Positions 36,001 through 46,803 of a stretch of DNA of 64,000 bases are shown here, one piece after another (positions within the stretch are counted from its first letter, which is position 1; each line of letters begins with the position of its first letter). Source of the DNA: Eucommia ulmoides (lineage: Eukaryota; Streptophyta; Magnoliopsida; Garryales; Eucommiaceae); assembly GCA_016647705.1 (NCBI GenBank), contig CM028325.1, positions 33,460,474 to 33,524,473 of the forward strand, written 5' to 3'. The translations under genes were made by a program, and so were the position numbers. The notes beneath the pieces are model-generated. The model was given only the letters and a program-made list of their open reading frames with translations. It made no database searches and had not been told where the DNA came from.

Positions 36001-37652
36001 GCTCACGTCCAGTCTTGCGGTAGGACACAACAGAGTGCCCAACGCATAAAGCAAAAACGACCTCTTGAAGTCTGCTCCTGCTTCTTCGGACGCCATTCGC
36101 TCCTCCAAGAGCCGCACGGAAATCCCGCGATTCGTGGCGTTATAACTCTGACGCAACTCTGTAATCAACCCGTCGGGGCCCGAATTCACCACATCTTTGC
36201 CACTGGCTGCTAATCCCATTACTAGCTCGACATCTCGTGGAGAAAGAGGTATTCGCTCACCGCAGATCTCGAGGCTGCGGTTCTTGGTGTTGAACCGCTC
36301 TAGTAGCCATAGGCACAAACCACGGCGGAGAGTTTGGCATCGCAGCCCGAGTAGACTACCAAATCCCATGTTGGTGACGGCGGTCTTTTGTTCTGATGTG
36401 AGTCGTTGCAAGACATCGAAGAAACGACCAGGGGAACACCGTGTGACAAGCTTTGTCTGCATCAAGTATACTATAAGCATATACCTATATTATAAATCAA
36501 AATTTTCTTTGAAAATGTATATTTAGTTATTAATGGTTGAGATAGCCTTTTGTAAAAATTAATGGATGAGAACAACGGCATATCCAGAATATTGGTGGGG
36601 GGGAGGTCTAAATTTTTTGGGGGCGAGTTTACTATATATTTTGATAAATTAGAGGGGGCTTATGTAAAATTTTAAGGGATTTCGATTGATTTTTTTTTTT
36701 TTTTCACAAATGTAGGGGTAATAGTAAAATTTTTCAAAAACTGAGGGGGGGTGGGGGGTGCGCGCTTGAGTTCCCCCAGTCCCCTTAATAGATCTGCCAC
36801 TGTGATAAGATTGTCTCACAAAATCTTGTGGGGGGAGGGGTTTCCACCCCAATACGTCTCACCACCCACTTTCCCCTTTGCACCTTAATATTTTGATTTC
36901 ATTAATTTGCTCTTAAAGTTTCATTTTAATCTATATAATTATCCCTCTCAATCAAAACTAACCAAATATAAACCCAAAACAATAAAATCTAATTGATAGA
37001 TCAAATGTGCAACCACAATTTTAATAGTTCTTAGAAACTAAAATTTTATATGAAGTAGTGTTTTCAAGCACAGATTATTCACTACTGTTTGCGTTTGCGT
37101 GTGCGTGTATATATATAAAGAGCGAGAGAGCGAGAGATCACCTGTGTCCTTGGCTTAGGAACACGGGCAGGAGTGGAGCTCAGATAGCTATCCCACACTT
37201 CACGGGAACGTCTGGTATATTTGGCTTTCTCTTCAGGACTCATCGATTTCCAAGCATCTGATGCTGCCCTTGTGGCCTGCATCAGACGATAAATATCACA
37301 TCCAGTTATCAAGTTTTGCCCATCTGTGATTAATTAAAAACAGCTTTGCCTGATGATAACAATAAATGCTTACCGCTTTAAGGCCCGACGATTCAGGATG
37401 AGAAGCACTGTACTCCTTAATAAACTCACGGCTAAAAGATTTATATTTCTTTTAAACATCAGTATGTCAAAAAAAAAAAAGGATCAAAAATAGCCAGTCA
37501 AGTTTTAGGATTCTATTTTAGGGTATTGACAATTGTTACCTAAAATGAACCCAGGAGCAAGCAGGGCGGGGCGTGCTGCCTTGCTTTTTCTTCTTCTTCT
37601 TCTTCCTACCCCCTTCAAATTCATCATGTTCTTGCTCCTTTCTCTTTCCCAT
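33087..37652 (-). CDS. HMG-box / TE-type middle domain / SINA-type zinc-finger fusion protein (8 exons, 611 aa)
   Basis: Minus-strand exons: 37652-37540, 37431-37374, 37276-37142, 36456-35854, 35455-35315, 35139-35029, 34451-34410, 33719-33087. All introns are GT/AG and the frame is open throughout. Residues 17-23 are a lysine run. An HMG box covers about 32-95 (WVHFSREFIKEYSASHPESS, SDAWKSMSPEEKAKY). Residues 103-303 have LEICGERIPLSPRDVELVMG, the style of domain seen in plant mobile domain and Ulp1-type transposons. The last exon (402-611) is a SIAH/SINA-type zinc finger and substrate-binding region (HEETCIHSPCSCPLQDCNF, SLHFSNKH). SINA-type proteins are normally RING E3 ligases; no RING is encoded here. 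Nuclear location is likely. An activity as an E3 ligase is therefore doubtful. Confidence 0.88.
34512..34902. mobile_element. MITE in intron 6 of the HMG/SINA gene
   Basis: Ends GGTGGCGTTTGGTTAGTG and CAATAACCAAACGGGGCC are inverted repeats. The left flank is TTA. It is the intact version of the MITE split by the Tat element at 20260-30499. Confidence 0.78.
35187..35288. mobile_element. Very small MITE in intron 5 of the HMG/SINA gene
   Basis: About 100 bp with ends GGTCGCGTTTGGAC and ATAACCAAACGCTACC and an inner palindrome around GGAATTGG/CCAATT. Confidence 0.5.
35511..35799. mobile_element. MITE in intron 4 of the HMG/SINA gene (35514-35796)
   Basis: Inverted ends GAGCCTGTTTGGTTGTC and GACAACCAAGCATGCCC are flanked by TAA on both sides. 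It includes an (AT)n run at 35574-35596. Confidence 0.75.
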
Positions 37653-38094
37653 TGCTGAATCTCCTTCACTTGGTACGTTAAATATTTGATATGAGAGGTC
37701 TTGCTGATTGTTAAAACATTGAAAAATGAGGAGAATAATGGCAAAAACAAATTACAATGATGAGACCGTAATATATCAATCCAGTTTTTACTCAGATAAC
37801 TAGAACCAAATTAGTAGAACAATACAAAAATCACAATGACACTCTTGTATGCTAATGTTGTCCAAATTTTTAGCATCAAGAAAAGACATCTAACAATGTT
37901 CTCAGCTTCTTGTCCTAACTTAAGAGCATTTCTTGGTATGACACAGAGAAGAAAAATTTAAAGAGGAACACCACATATAATTACTAAGAATCCCCCGATT
38001 CAATTGGGGGAAAACCTAGCTCCAACATCATGGAGAGGAAAAGGAAAGAAAGGGTGCTTGCCGTCTTCTAACCAGCTCTATGGCATTAGACCCT

Positions 38095-38215
38095 TGTACT
38101 GCGCCCATTCCTGTGGGCTTTTGAGGAGCGGGAGAAATTGTTGGAATTCTATGAAAGAGTCTCGGGAGCTAGGATGCATGCTAGTTTCATACGACCAAGT
38201 GGAGTGGCACAAAAA
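38095..38215 (+). other. Nuclear copy of mitochondrial nad7 fragment
   Basis: One plus-strand frame reads [20 protein letters not shown] then [11 protein letters not shown], which is a highly conserved part of mitochondrial NADH dehydrogenase subunit 7. The match stops after about 38213. It is only about 110 bp, with no start or stop, so it is a transferred fragment and not a gene. The surrounding 38.0-38.6 kb is GC-richer than its neighbourhood and may also be organellar. Confidence 0.75.
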
Positions 38216-38599
38216 GGCATGAGAGAAAAGCATATTGGCTAGTGTTTCAAACAAGACTATGAAGGAATGGATGCAGGGCAACTCTCCTTCTGTCTCTCCG
38301 CTTAGGTAGTAAAGAGAAGTCTCGTTGCCAAACCTTGCCAAGATGGCGAAGGGTCCGTGAAAATCCTTTGTCAGTCATAATCTAGTCCTATTGCCCAATT
38401 GCTCGTCCATGCCAATGGACGAGGAAATATCCACTTTCATTAGCTTAGCTTGGCCAGAAAACCTCCCTTTCCTGGTTCCTGGGGGAATCGGCCCTTGATC
38501 CTCTAGATCATTATAGGGAACAAAGGAATCACAGGTCTGTTACCCTTAGTTTGCTGCCATTCCCTATGAATGGGGATATTTCCGAAACTCACAAAGAAA

Positions 38600-38697
38600 A
38601 AATGAAGAATGACCCAGACTCATAGGCAGTGGCTTGGTTAAGGGAACCCACCGGAGCCGTAGAGAAAGCGAGTCTCCATAGGGCAGTTTTCACTGCT
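38600..38697 (+). other. Nuclear copy of plastid 23S rRNA (rrn23) fragment
   Basis: The stretch GACTCATAGGCAGTGGCTTG followed by GGAACCCACCGGAGCCGTAG and a GCGAGTCTCCATAGGGCA segment matches a conserved region of plant plastid 23S rRNA with a few changes. It is about 95 bp long and cannot be functional. It lies about 390 bp from the nad7 piece, so the insert is a mosaic of organelle DNA, perhaps plastid DNA carried through the mitochondrion. Confidence 0.75.
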
Positions 38698-39180
38698 CCA
38701 ACAAACTCTTCAGGTACTTAATTCAAATAGTATGTTTTTTGCTCTTCAAATATGAAGAGTTGAGAGCAACTCCTCAAATGTCAAACTAAAACTACTTTAT
38801 TACTTGAATAAACAAGTACCCAATAAAACTTTCTTTTAAAAAAGATAAACCCCATAAATTCTATAGATGAAGTGTCTAGTAAACTAAAATTTTAATGCTA
38901 ATTTTGTCATTTCTCTTGGAGATGCTCAAAGAGGACTTTTCATTGAATTAAATGTAGCACTCCAGCAATTCAAACACAGAATCATAGACGCCCGGAGCCT
39001 TAGTGAGAACTTCTAATCAAATGAAACAAAATGTTTATCCACGTAGTTATTTTCAGGAAAGGTTTATGAATTTAATTCAAAATCGTCAAATCACCAAATA
39101 ATTGCGTGTATACATGAATTTGCAGTAGACATGATTGAACGAAAATAGAACTTGCGAAAGTCGAGAAACGAAACAATTTA

Positions 39181-39400
39181 CCATTTGCCCTGAGAATTTT
39201 GTTTAGGCGGTTTCACCACAAAACAAGAATCGAGATCGACGATAGGTTTCTTCACTTAAAGTGTTAAAATTGAGATCGAATTCGGTGAACGTCGATGGAA
39301 CTCGAGCAGAACTAGAATCGACGAGGAGAGCGCGGCGATTATATGGTGTTTCGCAGCGTTGGATGAATTTGGGATTGGGGTTGTACCTTGTGCTACCCTT
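39181..39400 (-). promoter_or_regulatory. Possible promoter and non-coding first exon of the HMG/SINA gene
   Basis: A CG-containing, CT-rich stretch reads on the minus strand up to a GGCAAATG|GTAAATTG donor-like site near 39183. It would make a 1.5-kb 5' UTR intron ending near 37670, holding the organelle DNA mosaic. No transcript evidence is available. Confidence 0.35.
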
Positions 39401-39550
39401 TTCTTTTTCGTTTGTGTTTTTTTATTCTTTTTGAAAAAAAAAAAAAAAAAACAACTCTCTTTATAGTATTACTAGGATTGTAGCTTTGCACTTTCCTATT
39501 AAGAATTCTACCTTAATTTAATTTTTTTATCACATATTTTTTTCTTGTAC

Positions 39551-39924
39551 AAATATAATCGGACAACTAAGACATTCTATCAAAAAGTCCATCTTAGTAA
39601 AGAGCATACTGGTCATATCCTTATGAGGGGATTCAAGGATCCTCAAATCTTTTTCACCCCTAGTGTCTGTCTTAGCAAGATATGCGCATTTGTTGGTATC
39701 TTTAGAAACACATTGCAGCGTGTAATTATTATTCTCAAATATAATCGGACAACTAAGACATTCTATCAAAAGGTCTATCTCAGTAAAGAGCATACTAGTC
39801 ATATCCTTATGAGGGAATTCAAGGATCTTTAAATTTTTTTTCACATCTAGTGTTTGTCTTAGCAAGATATGCGCATTTGTTGGTATCTTTAGGAACACAT
39901 TGCAGCGTGAAATTGTTATTCTCA
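39551..39924. repeat. 186-bp tandem duplication in the LINE 3' end
   Basis: Two copies (39551-39736 and 39737-39924) differ by roughly 20 positions. The copies carry the coding sequence just after the RNase H region. Confidence 0.85.
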
Positions 39925-40639
39925 AGAAATCTGGCTCAGTCCGCAACCCACAACTTCAGTTGATGAGTCTCTTGCAAGATCAACTCAACTGCTTCTGCGG
40001 AGTCGATTTCCACCGCTAGTCTTGGTATGTCCCGAGACGAGGCTATGTGGATTTCCATGTGGATATTGCAAATTTCAGCTTCAAGTGTCGTATAGGAGGT
40101 CATCTATCCAAAATGGCAAACAATCCAAACAAGGTTGTCTCTTGCAACTCTTCCAAAGTCGTCCCTTTTTGGATTTCCAAGCGTATTCCCATCAGTATTG
40201 AGTTTAAATAAACCTGTCATAGGGACACACCAATTAGTAGCAGGACATGTTGTAGGATCATTTGGGAGATATCTTTTATAAAAAAAATAAAAATTCACAA
40301 AGTTTTCTACTAAGCCTTGCAATTCTTTTAACCGAAATTTACAGTTTAGTTACCGATCCTTCAATAACTTCTTTATTCATGTCTTTCTATATCTTCCAAA
40401 TGGTAGTAATGAAAGTATATGATAGAGAGCGGTTAAGAGAACTCCCTTTGATTCTTCTTTTCATCTACCCAAGTAATTCCAAGTCACGACCATTTTGTCC
40501 TTAGAACATTTTAGCAAAGTAAATCCAAACCTATAATGTCGTGGGGCTTTGCCTAAAAACATGATTCAGAGTTTTGAAGTCTTCCAAACATCTTTGGCAG
40601 ATGTTGGTTGTGTCTTTACTAGGTATGACTCTAAATTGT

Positions 40640-42209
40640 TTAGGTGGCGTTTGGTTAGTGTTTACATTTTTCTCAACCCAACTGGGATGGGTTAGGTTGG
40701 GTTGAGTTGAAAATTTTGTTTCCTTCTGGAAATAGAATTGCGTTTGGTAACGACAAAATTTTATTTTATGCTGGGAACAGAATTGCGTTTGTGAACACAT
40801 AATTCTGTTTCTTTCTGGGAACAGAATTGCGTTTGGTAATGAGTAATTCTGGAATTGTTTCCTCAATTCTTCCACAAGGTTATATTAATTAAGAATTTAA
40901 AACTTTTTTTTGTTTATGTTTGTTGGGATATATATAATTATATCAATTCTTCTACAAGTTGGGGTGTGTATATATATATATATATCAGTCAATCAAATCT
41001 CATGATTTTACTAATAATTTCCTTCAAGACAAATTTCTTCTAATCCCAAATTTCAACAACAAATTTATGAGAACAAAATAAAATTATTAGAACAATCTTA
41101 TTGGAACTAAAACACAAACTACAAACAGCACACAAATATAGTCATAGTTTGTTTCGTTTGTCTGTTCATTTTTTTTTCTTTCTAATCCACTACTGAGAAT
41201 AGAGTTTAAAAAAAAAAAAAAAAAAAAGGAAAAAAAGAAAAAAAGAAAAATAAAGAGTCAAACAGAGAAAGGATGACGAACAGCGACCCCAAATCGACGA
41301 CGAACGGCGACTAAATTCCCCAAATCGACGACAAATGGCGACCAAATTCCCAAATTCGACAACGACGAACGACGAACCCTAATCGGAATAAATGAAATCG
41401 ATGACGAAGAACCCTTACCCAAGAACGATTACGAGGTGTTCTTCGATTGCGGAAGGTAGACAACGAACGACGAACCCTAATCGGAATCAAATAAACCCAA
41501 GAACGACGAAGACGCGATCGAAGAACAATGAAAAAACCTGAAGACGTGACGAAGAACGACGACGAAGACGTGACGAAGAACGACGAAGAACTGTTTGTTG
41601 TGAAGGAAGGGTTCAGATTTGGAAATCAAACCCTACTGCCATCGCTAAACACACAAAGCTTCAATCGAACCTGTTGTTCGATTTCAATTTCGTGAAAATT
41701 CGAACATTGATTTCAGCTCTAGGGTTTCGATTTCAGTATAGAAATAGCAACAGAGGGGAGAGAAAGAAAGAGAGAAGATTTGAACATTGATTTCAGAGAA
41801 GAACAGCGATGAACACCGACGACAGAACATCGACTTCAACAAACACCAACGCTTGGGAAGAAGAAGAGATGCAACGAACACCAGCTTGGAAAGAAGAAAA
41901 GTAGCGACGAAATGATGGAGGAGAAGGAAAATGAACGGGGATGGGTTCATAGAAAAGAAAAATGAATTCTCTCATTAAAAACCACGTTAATACCGAGCGT
42001 GTCCTTATTTTGGGAATGAATGGGTTGGGCAAAAAAAAAAACTATTTTTTGTTTTCATTTTCTTTAGCTTTTCAAGAAACAATTCTCATTTTTGGGTTGG
42101 GTTGGATTGGATTTTGTGTTTGCCAAACGCGTTCCCAAAAGTCAAACCCAAAATTTTTAGGTTAGGTTGGGTTGGAATGGAATGGAAACACTAACCAAAC
42201 GGGGCCTTA
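40640..42209. mobile_element. Non-autonomous TTA-flanked element (40643-42206, 1564 bp)
   Basis: Ends GGTGGCGTTTGGTTAGTGTT and AACACTAACCAAACGGGGCC are inverted repeats with TTA on both sides, as in PIF/Harbinger elements. It is inserted in the LINE. The inner part has AACGACGA-type repeats (41275-41600). No transposase is present. Confidence 0.82.
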
Positions 42210-42421
42210 GTAACCAGTCTTTTATGAAAGATAAAAAACATGATTTTGGTCCAACTTCAATTTCCAAATCCAGTTCCAGTCCGAGATAGTATTGGGAATT
42301 CTTTCATCACCAATAAAAGATCATATGTGGTTTTAACTGAAAATCTCCCAGACACATTGGGAGTCCATATGACTTCATCGTTCTGTGTAGGTTTCGGAGG
42401 GGTCAGACTCAGAATCAAGTC

Positions 42422-44209
42422 ATAGTTGGGCATTTGTTCCAATGCATCCGCAAAAGGTATGTTAATGTGGATTTTCTTGAAAATTTCAAGAAATTTCTCA
42501 AATTGGGCATCCAACTTCCTCTTTTGGAATCTTTGAGGATATGGCAATAGGGTTACTAGAATCGGTAGATTCTTTGAAAATGTAACTCGCCCCAGTATTA
42601 CCCTTTCATCTCTTCTTTTTTCCTCAACTTTCTCTTGGTTTTTATCCCCATTCAAGTCTTCACTCGACTTCTCCTTTCTTTCATCGATTTTAACTTCAAC
42701 TTCCTCCTCCGCACTTGTTCTTGGTTTATCATGCGAAAACTCACGACTCACTCCCGGCTCGGTTTCCATAGGTCTACTCACTTCCACGTCTCTTCCGCTC
42801 CTCAACTTAATCATCTTGCATTCGTGAGGGTTAGTTTCCGTGTTGCTTGGAAACTTTCCCTTTTGTTGCTCTTGATTGGCCCTAGCAAGCTGCGCGATTT
42901 GAGTCTCTAAAGCCTTCACCGTGGCATTAGTGTTTGTACAAGTGGTATCGATCGAGTCCAGCCGTGTTTCGTGTTTGTTCAGCCGATTATGCGTCTCACG
43001 CATCATAGTCTGATTCTCCTTCATAAATGAACCCAAAACTTTATCCAAATTTGACTTCGGATTATGCATTGGTAGTTGTTGCATTTGACGATTGGATTGC
43101 ATAGGATATCTCAAAGCTTGATTTTCATAACCCAGAGGCGGCCGCAAAACGTTCTGATTGTTCGCATATGAAAAGTTCTCATGGTTACGAAATCCAAGAT
43201 TGTAATGAGTCGGAATGTTGGTAGCTGACCTAAAAGTGTAGGCACGATTGTTTAGAAAATGGCATTCCTCAAACTCGTTATTCAATCCGGATTGAGAACA
43301 ACTTGCTGCTATCTCCTCCCCTTGACTCGACAAAGCTCATTTTGTAGACATGGCGACCAATTGATCCGAGAGCTTAGACACTTGGGCCGATAATGTTACA
43401 ATATGGTCAGATTCTTGGATAGAAGAGACCCGTCTTCCCGTGTTCCTCTCATTCGGCCATTGATAATTATTAGCCGCCATTTCTTCCAATAATGCATTTG
43501 CTTCGGTAGGAGTTTTGGACAACAACGATCCCTCTGAGGCTGCATCAACTATCATTCTAGTCTGGCCATCCGACCCGTTGTAAAATAATTGGGTTTGAAA
43601 CCAATCTTGATACCTGTGTTGGGGGCACCTTCTCAATAGGTCCTTGAATCTCTCTCATGCCTCAAACAACGGCTCAAAGTCTCTCAGGCAAAACTGCGCA
43701 ATCTCACCTCAGAGTTGAGAAGTCTTCGAAGGTGGAAAGAACTTAGTGAGGAACCTTTGTACAAGGTCATCCCAAGTATTAATGCTCCCCGGTTGAATCG
43801 ACTGAAGCCAACTCCTTACTCTATCTCGTAAAGAAAACGAAAATAACCTCAACCTTATGACATCTTTGACAACTCCATTTATCTTGACAGTGTCACAGAT
43901 CTCGAGAAAGGTTGCCAAGTGGACGTTGGGGTCTTCGTGAAGATTCCCGCCATTCTAGTTTTGTTGAACCATATTAATTAAGGCGGGCTTCAATTCGAAA
44001 TTATTTGCCTGGATCGGCTGCCTCTGGATCCCTGAATAGTTATCCAACATGAGTGGCCAATAATAGTCCCTAAGGACTCGTTGTGGCCTCTCCTGCTCCG
44101 GAGGCTGAAGTGTATGCAGCTCCGGTAGTTGTGGAACATTTTCACGTCCCTCGGCCATAGCGGTAGCTTTTTCCTCTTTCTGTTTAGCAATACGTTGACT
44201 ACGCCGCAT
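42422..44209 (-). pseudogene. Athila gag pseudogene
   Basis: One frame runs from the ATG at 44209 to the junction with no frameshift. It has four in-frame stops (about 43955, 43709, 43661, 43337). The gag domain is at 43918-43709 (VRSWLQSIQPGSINTWDDLV, FLTKFFPPSK). A coiled-coil-like part follows (MRETHNRLNKHETRLDSID) and then the acidic spacer that precedes protease. The 3' end is fused in frame with LINE sequence, giving an open frame to 42257. Confidence 0.87.
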
Positions 44210-44340
44210 GCACTATTTAAGTCAAATAGATAAATCAAATAAATAAATGAATTGAATGAAATTTAAAAGTAAAAAAATTATCGTGATTAACATTCAACTA
44301 CTTGATCATAATATCAACTTAATTAAAAAACACTTTGCCA

Positions 44341-44463
44341 ATTCCCCGACAACGGTGCCAAAAACTTGTACTTGCGAGTAGTCATTACCGCGAGGACAAT
44401 GGTTGTGAATCTTCGTGCGTACAAGTTTTTATCGCGCCGTCCCTGGCAACGGTGCCAAAAACT
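44341..44463 (-). other. Athila primer-binding region with a duplicated site
   Basis: TGGCACCGTTGCCAGGGA (minus strand, about 44456-44439) follows the LTR; a second TGGCACCGTTGTCGGGGA lies at about 44360-44343. Athila sites of this kind pair with the 3' end of tRNA-Asp (family knowledge). Between them is an inverted copy of the last about 55 bp of the LTR. Confidence 0.75.
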
Positions 44464-46052
44464 TGTACACGAGAGGATTCACAACCATCGTCCTCGCGGT
44501 AATGACTACTCGCAAGTATACGAGGTCTAGTTTTAATATAATAGATCTTGTAAGATTGGATGTCGTTCCACTGGGAATGGCAAGTAATTCGGTTGAGTAT
44601 TGCGATTTAAATAATTTCATATTATCTCGACTAATCAAATTTTGTTTGTTTTCTATTTAATATACTAAGATAAACGACAACTATGAAGTTAGTTCTAATT
44701 ACACTAATTACTTAAGTATTGATTTCTTTCACATAATGCATAATCGACGTCATTAAGTTAGCTATAATGGTTTTCTGTCTATTCCGACAATTTCTGTATC
44801 GATAACTCCTCCGCTACCTCTCCCGAGTGTAAGAAGGGGGATTACACGACTTCGTGTCAATGAAGAAGTCTCCTTCAACGCCTTTACGACCCTAGGTCAC
44901 GTGAGTCTTTAGCCAACGCCATGGATTGCATATGTTCTAACGCCCTCCCGGGTCGTTAGAACGTCACGTTGTATTTACCCTAGTCTGAATCCAAGGTTAC
45001 CTCTCTTAAGTGTCAAACCCCATATTCTCGATTTATCAATACAAGTATAATATCAAGAATAATGGTAAACACAATCGGATTTAGACAAACAACACATTAA
45101 AGTAACATTAATTCATTCAACTTTAACAATTACATGATTTCAACTACACCTAAGTAACATTTAACTAATACTATAACATCTTAGCCATATACCATACAAA
45201 ATAAGAGGGATTCAACATTCTTAGATATGAAAAAGTGATTACAAAGATAAAAACAAGAGAGAAACGATCAAATCTAGAAGTGCAACGGTTCACTATCGCT
45301 AATGATCAATCCGCAAGTGATCCTTCTTTGTCCAAATGATGAACCTCCTTCTTGATCTTCAAAATATAGCTTAAGATCTCTCTACTAGGTTTAGGGTTCT
45401 TCAACAATAGGTTTCAGACGTGGGAAAGGGATATAAATAGGCCTAAGGGTTCAAAAATATCTAAACAGATATTTTGGGCTATTCTGCGAATTTCGCCTAA
45501 GCGGTAGAATCTTTGCCTAGGCGGAGTTTAAGTCGGTTAGAATTCTGCCTAGGTGATGGTTTCTTCGCCTAAGCGGAGGACTAACTTCTTGGTCCCCTTT
45601 CTTTCTGATGGAATTCCGCCTAGGCGGTAGCTACTTCGCCTAGGCGGATTTACAGCAGTTCAGTACTTCCAGCGTTCTGATGGATTTCCGCCAAGGCGGT
45701 GCAAACTTCGCCTAGGCGGATTTCAATACTTCAGCCCTTGCAACCTTCTGACGGATTTTCGCCTAGGCAGTGAAAACTTCACCTAGGCGGATTTCAACTT
45801 TTCAGCTTTTGCAACTTTCTGATGAATTTTCGCCTAGGCGGTGGATACTTCGCCTAGGTGGAATTGCATTGTTCTTTGAAACTATTTCATCTTTTTGGCT
45901 ACCATTTTCTCCACCATTTCGCTCGGTTTGCTGATTGTTTACGTCCCTACTCCTGACTAATAAAAACAGCTAAAAAGATATTCAAACTTCAATAAAATAC
46001 TCGAAAACTGACAAATTCGGTTTAGAATTAGATAGGTATTTTACACCTATCA
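44464..46052 (-). repeat. Athila 5' LTR (1589 bp)
   Basis: Minus-strand copy of the LTR at 2211-3770, starting TGATAGGTGT at 46052. The minisatellite (about 45490-45870) and the TATA-like box are retained. Confidence 0.9.
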
Positions 46053-46057
46053 ATGAT
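46053..46057. other. Target-site duplication of the Athila insertion, copy 2
   Basis: ATGAT, against ATGAC (complement of 3771-3775). The single difference is a C to T change. Confidence 0.8.
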
Positions 46058-46803
46058 CACCAATTACACTGAGATATTTAAAAATTGCTTGAATGGTGCA
46101 AGAAACGTTCCAATTACTGCATCCATGAAAATTACTTTTTATAGGATGATTAAATACTCCAATGTTGGTCGACAAGAAGCTATAAATAACTCAACTGAAG
46201 GTCACATATACATTAAACACGTCGTCGAAAAATTACAGAAATCTCAAGTCAATTTCAAGACTTACGAGATTCAGATATTTGATCGGTAAATTATTAGTTA
46301 TTATTTTTATTTTTCAGGTTACATATAATTGTTAGCACGCATAAATTAATTAATTTTTTTTTTTTTAGAGTGAATGCAATCTATCATGTGAAAATTAAAA
46401 AGACTCTTATTGGGGGCCTGATCGTTCACCAAGTTATATTAGAGTATAACGTTGGTTGCACATATGAGAAGTATAAAATATGGCGATATCCGTGCTCCCA
46501 TATACTTGCGGCCACCGAGTATAGTGGCAATAATACGTTTCGGTATATTGCCGTTAAGTACACAGTGGTAAATCAATTGATGGCGTGGGAATCATCTTTT
46601 CGACCGATTATTCACGAGGATTACTGGCCATAGATAAATTTACCGAACCTAATTCCAGACCATAATAGACTTCGAATGGTGCAGCGTGGTCGACCGATAT
46701 CCACTCGCATTCAAAAGGAGATAGACCAGTCGCGAAAAACAATAACAAATCGATGTGATTTGTATTCTCAGACTGGACATGATAGACGTAGGTGTCCATC
46801 ATG
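46053..46803 (+). pseudogene. mudrA-like: MULE transposase C-terminus (SWIM and zinc knuckle)
   Basis: It continues the frame cut at 3771 with NYTEIFKNCLNGARNVPIT. A probable intron lies at 46288-46368. A SWIM-type finger (CTYEKYKIWRYPCSH) has lost its second cysteine spacing. After a TAG at 46631 a zinc knuckle follows (CDLYSQTGHDRRRC), as in plant MULE transposases. The stop and the altered finger show decay. Confidence 0.85.

Larger units (their letters stand above)
39520..42421 (-). mobile_element. LINE retrotransposon remnant, 3' part, split by a MITE
   Basis: From 42421 leftwards: a zf-RVT-type region (EVIWTPNVSGRFSVKTTYDL); after the MITE (40643-42206) a second zinc-binding part (NICQRCLEDFKTLNHVF, 40632-40530); then an RNase H domain (GLFKLNTDGNTLGNPKRDDF near 40170, AEICNIHMEIHIA, EIDSAEAVELI). 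The last part is tandemly duplicated (39551-39924). The 5' region with endonuclease and RT is missing. Stops disrupt the frame. The right edge is directly joined to Athila gag. Confidence 0.82.
42422..46052 (-). mobile_element. Athila element, 5' portion (5' LTR, primer site, gag)
   Basis: Reading leftwards: 5' LTR, primer-binding region, gag frame, then an abrupt end at about 42421 just before the protease region. The outer LTR end (46052) abuts MULE transposase with the target duplication ATGAT. The missing 3' part is most likely the element at 1-3770. Confidence 0.87.

Noticed and set aside
35887..36526. Plus-strand open frames of about 110 codons
   Set aside because: Antisense to exon 4 of the HMG/SINA gene, which has a continuous spliced frame.
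38004..38341. Open frames of 72 and 87 codons
   Set aside because: They overlap the nad7-derived fragment in wrong frames or strand.
39530..39946. Minus-strand open frame of 138 codons with an internal repeat
   Set aside because: It is the duplicated LINE tail read in a shifted frame.
3771..46057. Two independent Athila insertions in two MULE copies
   Set aside because: The MULE halves are complementary, not overlapping, and join codon-exactly at the 5-bp duplication; outer TIR flanks give a second match.
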